The position numbers and the translations under genes were made by a program. The notes under the pieces were generated by a model. It worked only from the letters and a program-made list of their open reading frames with translations. It had not been told where the DNA came from and made no database searches. DNA of 35,000 nucleotides from Prorocentrum cordatum (lineage: Eukaryota; Sar; Dinophyceae; Prorocentrales; Prorocentraceae). Below are positions 29,111 to 35,000 of this stretch, in pieces; position 1 is the first letter of the stretch, and every line of letters starts with the position of its first letter. The DNA is taken from assembly GCA_963575745.1 (NCBI GenBank), contig CAUYUJ010021151.1:45001-80000 (forward strand). Reading direction: 5' to 3'.

Positions 29111-29290
29111 GTAGGAGCGAAAGTCCGTTCCCCATCCGCTGGTGGCCGGGAGGTGTCCCATGCAGTTGGGCCGGGCGGTGTCCCGGGTGTCCCGGGTGTC
29201 AGTAGGAGCGAAAGTCCGTTTCCCGTCCGCCGGTGGCCGGGAGGTGTCCCAGTTGGGCCAGGCGGTGTCTCAGGCGTCCCGGGGGTCCTG
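29111..29290 (+). repeat. Tandem duplication with 91-bp unit
   Basis: GTAGGAGCGAAAGTCCGTT starts at 29111 and again at 29202. Each unit continues with CCGGTGGCCGGGAGGTGTCC, GTTGGGCC and GGCGGTGTC. The units differ at scattered positions and by a short indel. Confidence 0.85.
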
Positions 29291-29316
29291 GCGCTAACGC
29301 ATGTCGCTAATTTCAT

Positions 29317-29628
29317 AATTCATTTTTTTCGACGCCTGCGGCGGGCTTTCTTATCCAATCCAGCTTATTGTATCCAATCCAAATTGTCCAATACAATCCA
29401 TCTTATGCGATCCAACCCATATTGTCCCATCTGATCTTGTCCCACCCAATCCAATCCACCCAACCCGATCCATCAATTCATTTGTTTATGCGCCTGCGGC
29501 GGGCCAATCCAATTCATCTTATCTTATCCAATCCATTTCTTCCAATCCAACCCATCTTATCTTATCCAATCCATCTTATCCCATCCAATCCAATCCACCC
29601 AACCCAATCCATGAATTCATTTTTGTCG
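29317..29628 (+). repeat. CCAATCC / CTTATC repeat with higher-order structure
   Basis: Iterations of CCAATCC, CCATCTTATC and CCACCCAACCC. The marker AATTCATTT...GCCTGCGGCGGGC recurs at 29317-29345 and 29476-29504 (159 bp apart), and the AATTCATTT half returns at about 29612, suggesting a higher-order unit of about 140-160 bp. Confidence 0.8.
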
Positions 29629-29698
29629 GAGAGAGAGAGAGAGAGACACAGAGAGTGAGGGAGAGAGAGAGACAGAGAGAAAGAGAGAGAGAGATGAG
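29629..29698 (+). repeat. GA dinucleotide microsatellite
   Basis: GAGAGA with GACACA and GTGAGG interruptions, about 70 bp. Confidence 0.9.
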
Positions 29699-29806
29699 AT
29701 CAAGGTGACAGGCTGGAGGTCAGTCAAGGTGGTCATTTGATCTCAGTCCCCGCCCCAACCTCCTTATCGCCCGCAGGGCGGTCGTATGGGTAAGGGCAGG
29801 GGTGAA

Positions 29807-29939
29807 CAGGAGGAAGAGGACGAGGAGGATGAGGAATAGGGGGATTGGGAGGAGGAGGAGGAGGAGGAGGAGGAGGAGGAGGAGGAGGCTGAGGAGGAGC
29901 AGGAGGAGGAGCAGGAGGAGGAGGACGACGACGACGCAG
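29807..29939 (+). repeat. GGA triplet array
   Basis: About 130 bp of GGA, closing with a GACGACGACGAC run. Confidence 0.95.
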
Positions 29940-30189
29940 GTGGAGCTGTGGAGGGGAACACACGTGCTTTGCATCTCCAGGAGGGGGAATATGGAGATTA
30001 AGAGGAGAAGCGAGCAGGAGGAAACATGGGATGAAGAGGAGGAAGGAGGAGCAGGAAAGTAAGTCCGTCAGGGAGGTGGTCGTCAGCTAAGACCATACGA
30101 TTGGGGGGGTTCTTCAAGTGGAGCCCAGGCGCCGCGCGGGGGGCGAGCGATCGACTGCTCGTTTCTGCTGCGCCTCCTCCTGCTGCTGC

Positions 30190-30553
30190 TGTTCCTCCTC
30201 CTCCTCCTCCTCCTCCTCCTCCTCCTCCGCCTCCTCCGCCTCCTCCTCCTCCTCCTCTACCTCCTTCCCTTCCCCTCCCGCCTCATCCGCCTCCCTCCTC
30301 CTCCTTCCGCCTTCTCCCCCTCCTCCTCCTCCTCCTCCTCCTCCTCCTCCTCCTCCCTAGTTATCCTCCTCCCCTCCCTCCTCTCTCCTCCTCCTCCTCC
30401 TCCTCCTCCTCCTCTCCTCCTCCTCCTCCTCCTCCTCCTCCTCCTCCCCCATCCTCCTCCTCTCCTCCTCCTCCTCCTCCTCCTCCTCCTCCTCTCTTCC
30501 TCCTCTTCCTCCTCCTCCTCCTCCTCCGCATCCTCCTCATCCCCCTCCCGCCT
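30190..30553 (-). repeat. TCC triplet array
   Basis: About 360 bp of TCC on the + strand with CGC, CTT and CCC breaks. Only 250 bp separate it from the oppositely oriented GGA array. Confidence 0.95.
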
Positions 30554-30777
30554 CCCCTCCCTTCACCTCCCTCCGCACACCTCTTGGCGTGAAGGAAGGG
30601 GGTCCTGAGGGAAGCGGCTCTGTACCCTCAGGGGCTTTCCGCAGGACCTGCTCCCTTTTGGGGCTGCGCAGGGGCCCCTGGGGAGGGCCCCGCGAGCCCG
30701 AAGACGGCGAAAACGCACAGGACCTGTTTGCCTTATGGCTGTCCTGCTCGGCCCTCGCCCTCAGAGCTCTTCCCTCC

Positions 30778-31002
30778 TCCAGCTCCTCCTCCTCCTCCTC
30801 CTCCTCCTCCTCATCCGTCTCCTCTACCTACTCCTAGTCCTCTCCTACTCCTCCTCCTCCTCCTCCTCCTCCTCCTCCCCTCCTCCTCCTCCTCCTCCTC
30901 CTCCTCCTCCTCCTCCCCCTCCTCCTCCTCCCCCTCCTCCCCCTCCTCCCCTCCTCTCCTCCTCCTCCTCCTCCTCCTCCTCCTCCTCCTCCTCCTCCTC
31001 CT
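30778..31002 (-). repeat. TCC triplet array
   Basis: About 225 bp of TCC on the + strand. The 225 bp between it and the previous array have no recognised gene. Confidence 0.95.
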
Positions 31003-31085
31003 CCGCCGGAGCCCGCCGCAGGAACATGAAGATGTTGGGCCCCCTGCCCGGGGGCGAGCTGGACAGAGGCTGGGGCGCAGCGCTC

Positions 31086-31198
31086 TTTCGCCGTCGTGGT
31101 CGCCGCCGCCGCCGCCGTCGCCGTCACCATCGCTATCGCCGTCGCCGCCGCCGCCGTCGCCGTCGTCGTCGTCGTCGTTGTCGTTGTCGTCAGCGTCT
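31086..31198 (+). repeat. GCC/GTC triplet array
   Basis: CGCCGC / CGTCGC / CGTCGT triplets with some CAT and GTT, about 110 bp. It would encode Ala/Val or Arg runs; no gene is supported. Confidence 0.85.
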
Positions 31199-31828
31199 GC
31201 CGTCGCTGGGCCTTGTTGCCATCCCCATCGCCGGCGCCCAAGGGGAGGGAGAGTGGATGGAAGCCCCCCCTCCCCCGACGTTCACTCTTGAGGTGGGGTG
31301 AAGGGGCTGAGCCACCCCTCACTCCCGCATTTTTGGAGAGGAGGGAAGGATCGGGCGTCGCGTGATGGGGGGGGCGGTGAATGGGGGCGTCAGCGAGGGC
31401 TGCAGACACAAGGAGCCCTTGGCGGCGCCCCTTGAAGGGGCCCCTGGGGCCCGAGAAGCGCACCCTTCTTTCCCCCCTCGAGCGACGCCCAAGAGGGGCG
31501 TTGAACCCCCCCCCACCTCCCGGCTTCCTCCCAGCGGCTTCTCGCCCCGAGCCGTCCTCTGGCCCCCCTCCCCCCCCCGCGCGGGGCCCGAGCCCTCTAG
31601 GCCGGCGCGGGGAGGCCGACGAGGTGCCGATCGGCGCCCCGCCGGGCCGGCCAGGCTCGGGCCCTGCGGAGGGCCGGCTTTGGGCGCCCACGGCCTTTTT
31701 GGGAGCGCCTCGCGGCGATGTGCAGCTACCCGCGGGAGGTCTCCAGTCCTGCCGCCCCTCCCCCCAGCCCCCTCCCCCCCCAAAAGTTCTCGGCTGGCAA
31801 TGCACTTTGCGCGTTTCCCGTTCACCCT
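31199..31828. other. Stretch without a recognised gene
   Basis: GC-rich; long overlapping frames on both strands arise from scarcity of stop codons. No motif found. Confidence 0.4.
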
Positions 31829-32033
31829 GTCCTCCTCCTCCTCCGCCTCCTCCGCCTCCTCCTCCTCCTCCTCCTCCTCCTCCTCCTCCTCCGCCTCCTC
31901 CGCCTTCTCCTCTTCCGCCTTCTCCTCCTCCTCCTCCTTCTCCTCCTCCGCCTTCTCCGCCTCCTCCTCCTCTTCCGCCTTCTCCTCCTCCTCCTCCTCC
32001 TCCTCCTCCTCCTTCCCTTCTCCTTCCTCTTCC
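31829..32033 (-). repeat. TCC triplet array
   Basis: TCC with regular CGCC and CTTC variants on the + strand, about 205 bp. Confidence 0.95.
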
Positions 32034-32242
32034 TCTGCGACGGCGGGGGCGGAAGAATTATTTGCCGAGTATTGTTGGGCGTCGGAAGCCCTCAGCTAGC
32101 CGCCCTTATGGGGGATCGAAAAACGACCGCGGTTGCCAGACAAGCATCTCGAGGCCAGAAAAACGCCGAGAAACAGCGCTGAGGACCTCGTCGAGAAAGG
32201 CCAAAAGGTTCGGGGACCTTGCAAGAAGTATCGAGTGTACCG

Positions 32243-32291
32243 AGGAGGAGGAGGAGGAGGAGGAGGAGGAGGAGGAGGAGGAGGAGGAGGC
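32243..32291 (+). repeat. Short GGA triplet array
   Basis: About 16 uninterrupted GGA units, the purest array in the window and therefore perhaps the youngest. Confidence 0.95.
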
Positions 32292-32506
32292 CAGGACGCG
32301 GCCTGGCATCGCTACACGTGTGCATTCGACGAGGACCCTCGAGGAACACCTGGGGCCTTCTCTCGAAACCAGGCGCACGAGATCGAAGCATGCACAGAGA
32401 CTGGACGTTGAAGCGATGGCGAGGCCAGGAAGAGGGGCGGCGGCATCATGGCCTGGCGCATGCGCGCGGACGAGGGGGGAGGCCTCACGGGGCTTTTGTG
32501 GGATGA

Positions 32507-32531
32507 GTTCGGGGGCGGCCAAGAGGGGGTT
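32507..32531 (+). mobile_element. Lone left end of family C
   Basis: GTTCGGGGGCGGCCAAGAGG then GGG. It matches the family C terminal repeat (4650-4675) and includes the CC-AAG form otherwise seen in the right end of copy 2. The family C interior does not follow. Confidence 0.6.
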
Positions 32532-32573
32532 GAACACCACACGCCGGTCGTTGAAAGTACAGTCCAAAACACT

Positions 32574-32718
32574 AAAAAGGACGCGCGGTAAGGACGCAAG
32601 ACCCTTGAAAGCCGAAGTTGGGATGTTTGGGGCGGTGGACGACGAAATCCTCAAGGACGCAAGAGCAAGGAAGAGCAAGGACGCAAGGGTACCCTGAGCG
32701 AAGTCGCGCGTCCTTAAT
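32574..32718. repeat. GGACGCAAG repeats within a small inverted repeat
   Basis: AAGGACGCGCG near 32577 and CGCGCGTCCTT near 32706 form inverted ends of 11 bp. Between them AAGGACGCAAG occurs three times. Confidence 0.45.
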
Positions 32719-32885
32719 AGGGTTTTTGACTGTAGGCATTTCTGGATTCCCAGATTCCAATCTACTTCAGGCGCCTTCCTGCTTCAGGGATCGAGTGCTT
32801 TCCCTCTTCTCTCCCCTTCAGGGGACGGGCGGAGGTCCAACCTACTTCCAACGCTTTCCTGCGTCATGTTTCTACCCACTTCTCA

Positions 32886-33030
32886 GGAGGGGAGAAAAAC
32901 ACACAGACACAATGAATCGTCGATTCCCCCGAAAATGTGGAACAATGCGACAATCCAAAACAGATGGAAATATCTGAGGAATCCTGTTAGTTTTGTGTGT
33001 ATTTACTTGTGTGCCCCATGGCCCCCTCGA
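32886..33030 (+). repeat. Dispersed repeat, family K, copy 2
   Basis: GGGGAGAAAAACACACAGAC, then GAATCGTCGATTCCC, GAAAATGTGG, and GTGTGTATTTACTTGTGTGC leading to CCC. It matches 14063-14215 block by block. Confidence 0.55.
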
Positions 33031-33209
33031 CTTCTTCCGGCCGATGGGTGGGGGGACATCTTGGCCAGGGCCACGAACGATACCTCCCAGAGTTTCGTGG
33101 CAGCCCCTCGTATTTCCATACAGTGCCGTTTTGAATACATGCTCCACGTGCGGATCACGTATTAAACATAGAGGGATTTAGCATTACAAACAACGATGAG
33201 TGCATGCAT

Positions 33210-33249
33210 ACATGTATTCATACATGAATACATGTATTCATACATGAAT
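33210..33249. repeat. Tandem palindromic 20-bp repeat
   Basis: ACATGTATTCATACATGAAT occurs twice head to tail without change; each unit combines ACATGT with a near-palindromic ATTCAT...ATGAAT. Confidence 0.9.
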
Positions 33250-33359
33250 CATGTATTAGAACCCCTATGTGTTAAAAAAAAACCCTATGTATGAAAACCT
33301 GCCCTGTACGTCCCTTGCCCTCCCGGGGGCAGCGCACGTGCCTCGGGCTGGGATTTTGT

Positions 33360-33602
33360 TAGGCCTCCTGCATGGGGTCAGAGTGGATGGGGTCGGAGGA
33401 TCGCGCCACACCGCCGATGCATCGCGGACGCGGCTCGATGTGGGGCCTCGCTTTCTCCACGCCGACGGCGTCGATGCATCGGCGACGTCGCCGGTGCATC
33501 GCAGAACACATCGCCGATGCAATCGGCGATGCATCGGCGATGTATCGGCGATGCGGCGAGGTCCTCAGACCCCATCTATTCGGACCCCATACAGGAGGCC
33601 TC
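33360..33602. mobile_element. MITE-like element, family A, copy 4
   Basis: Left end AGGCCTCCTGCATGGGGTCA; the right end GGACCCCATACAGGAGGCC is its near reverse complement. The centre has GATGCATCGGCGA-type iterations, slightly longer than in copies 1 and 3. Confidence 0.85.
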
Positions 33603-33610
33603 CAGATATG

Positions 33611-33650
33611 CCCCCCCTCTCTTGGACGCCCCCCCCGTGGCCGCCCCCAG
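33611..33650 (+). mobile_element. Lone right end of family C
   Basis: CCCCCCCTCTCTTGGACGCC then CCCCCGTGGCCGCCCCC resembles the doubled right end of family C (4807-4846). It lies in the correct orientation to pair with the lone left end at 32507. Confidence 0.5.
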
Positions 33651-33705
33651 ATGAGAAAGGGGGCCATGAAATCCGCACCCTTCGTCATCACGCGATTCTC
33701 AGCCA

Positions 33706-33775
33706 TCCGACGTCTTTCCTTGTGTGCAATCCGGGGTCCCCAGAAGTCCCGACCCTTTCCCGAGCATATCGCGGT
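33706..33775 (-). repeat. Family H fragment, copy 3 (inverted)
   Basis: Read on the minus strand: GGGTCGGGACTTCTGGGGAC then CCCGGATTG and GACGTCGGATGG, matching 3678-3719 and 6350-6405. Confidence 0.55.
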
Positions 33776-33782
33776 CTTGGGA

Positions 33783-33835
33783 CGGCAGCGGCGGCGGAGG
33801 AGACCACGGCGACGGCGACGGCGACGGCGACGACG
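33783..33835 (+). repeat. GGCGAC hexanucleotide run
   Basis: GGCAGCGGCGGCGGAGGAG passes into GGCGACGGCGACGGCGACG. Short, no gene supported. Confidence 0.85.
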
Positions 33836-34507
33836 TGTCCCGCTCGCCCGGACCAGCTCGCCCACGACGACGTCGACGACGTGTCCCGCCCGCCCGACCG
33901 ACGGGCTCGACGGCCTTCTGCTTCCGTCCTTGCCTGTTATATCCCCCTCTCTTCCTTCGTATTTCTTTCTCGGCCTCCTCCCCCTCCTCCTCCCCCTGCT
34001 CCTCATTGTCGCCCAGTCTTCCTTTTCGTTGTTGTTCACACGTTTGCCCTTGTCCCTGTACTTACGTCCTCCCCCTCTTCCCCCTCCTCCCCCTCCCTTG
34101 CCCTGCGCTTCCCGCGTCCTCTCTTCCTTACCTTACCACTCGTCGTCTCTTGCCCAAGAGGGGCCCAAAAACGCCCGAAAGGTTTCGTTCCCCAACGGCC
34201 TCGCTTCCCTCGGTGCTCGGCGACGACGACGATGCCCTCAGAGCGTCTGGGCGGCGGCCAGGCGAGTCCACCTTCAAAGACGCGGTCCTCCACGCGCCGA
34301 ATGGGTGGCTGGACCTCTGCCGTGCTCTCTCACGAGGCCCAAACTCGGGGCTGGACAGAACCCCCAACAGTGACACGTCGATTAGTGAATTGTCCGTTTT
34401 CGGCTCTCGAGAGGGCGCCGTGGCCGTTATTTTCCAGGCTTGCGCCCGCCGGGTTTGGGCCCGAGGTCGTTTTCACTAAACCACGTTTTGCTAAAGGGGG
34501 TTCTGTC
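33836..34507. other. Stretch without a recognised gene
   Basis: C/T-rich with CCCCCTCC patches (33975-34100) and overlapping long frames in all + phases, none with a motif. Confidence 0.4.
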
Positions 34508-34735
34508 CATCCAAACGGTGCGGTGACCACCCCGTGTGGTGAGTCAGCGGGGATGCGGGACGACAGCGCTGTGTAGGGACTCGTGCCGTTCTCCGATGAC
34601 GCCTCGGGCGACTGGGACCTCCAAGGTCCCCAAACCGTGCGGTGACGGTCCGCGCGGTGAGGTCTGTTCCGCGCGGTGAGGTCTCTGGGGATTCAGATGT
34701 CACCACAGGGCTTGTCACCGCACCGTTTTGGGAGA
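34508..34735. mobile_element. MITE-like element, family F, copy 2 (uninterrupted)
   Basis: Left end CCAAACGGTGCGGTGACCAC; right end GTCACCGCACCGTTTTGGG is its reverse complement over about 17 bp. GTGCGGTGACGG / GCGCGGTGAGG motifs repeat inside. This copy shows the empty site for the family C insertion in copy 1. Confidence 0.8.
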
Positions 34736-35000
34736 CCCCAATCACTGAGCTGTTACCGTAACGCCATCTTCTCGACGGCGACCTCCACGAGGTCCATTCT
34801 CGTCCAACCTGACCTGCCCTAGCTTCTCCTCTGCGTAATTTTTGTTTGTACCATCGCCCTTGTCATGGGCTGTGGCCCGCATTATGGCCTAGAGCCTCGA
34901 TCAAAGCTCACATCACCAACTTTGCATGCACCCTGGATCCGAATCCCCAGACCCCTTCGCGTCGTCACAAGATCGGGGCGGAAGGTTTGCAGCAATGCAT
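34736..35000. other. End of window, nothing recognised
   Basis: No frame, repeat or RNA supported. Confidence 0.4.

Overview
This window looks like nuclear DNA from a dinoflagellate with a large, repeat-loaded genome. Three things point there. First, an intact, intronless eIF5A gene (24512-25018) carries a 20-of-22 match to the dinoflagellate trans-spliced leader 66 bases before its start codon, which marks it as a spliced mRNA copied back into DNA. Second, a minus-strand open frame (8498 down to 7338) contains pieces of the dinoflagellate-type PPR repeat (EPNVISY...ACEK...QWQ) and has a weaker leader-like sequence just upstream. Third, the DNA is GC-rich, almost gene-free and full of short repeats, and the eIF5A 3' end has an AAAAG motif but no AATAAA. 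The genus cannot be settled from the sequence; I see no bacterial or organellar signals.

Layout. 1-6.6 kb is a graveyard of short non-coding inverted-repeat (MITE-like) elements. I define families A to J, plus one-off foldbacks, by comparing copies within the window; several copies are nested in one another, with visible target duplications and empty sites. 6.6-9.1 kb holds the PPR-like frame between two GGA arrays. 9.1-14.5 kb is low-information DNA broken by GGA/TCC arrays and one more family A copy. 14.6-20.8 kb is the least repetitive part; it has protein-like stretches in shifted frames (best at 15.28-16.58 kb), no recognised domain, and may be a decayed gene. 20.85-22.19 kb is a minisatellite of about 91 bp. 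22.2-25.94 kb has blocks of a degenerate 10-12 bp CTTGGGGCC-type repeat on both sides of eIF5A, then a family E element. 26.4-27.8 kb is a local segmental duplication plus more of the same repeat. 28.3-32.3 kb is dominated by GAT, GAGAT, CCAATCC, GA, TCC and GGA arrays. 32.5-34.75 kb returns to MITE-like copies (A, C ends, F, H, K).

The two genes share no pathway. eIF5A is a general translation factor; the PPR-like product, if made, would by family be an organelle RNA-binding protein. What they share is probable origin: both look like reinserted trans-spliced transcripts. Most long open frames in the window (runs of Glu, Arg, Gly, Ser, Pro or Leu) are products of triplet arrays and are not annotated as genes.
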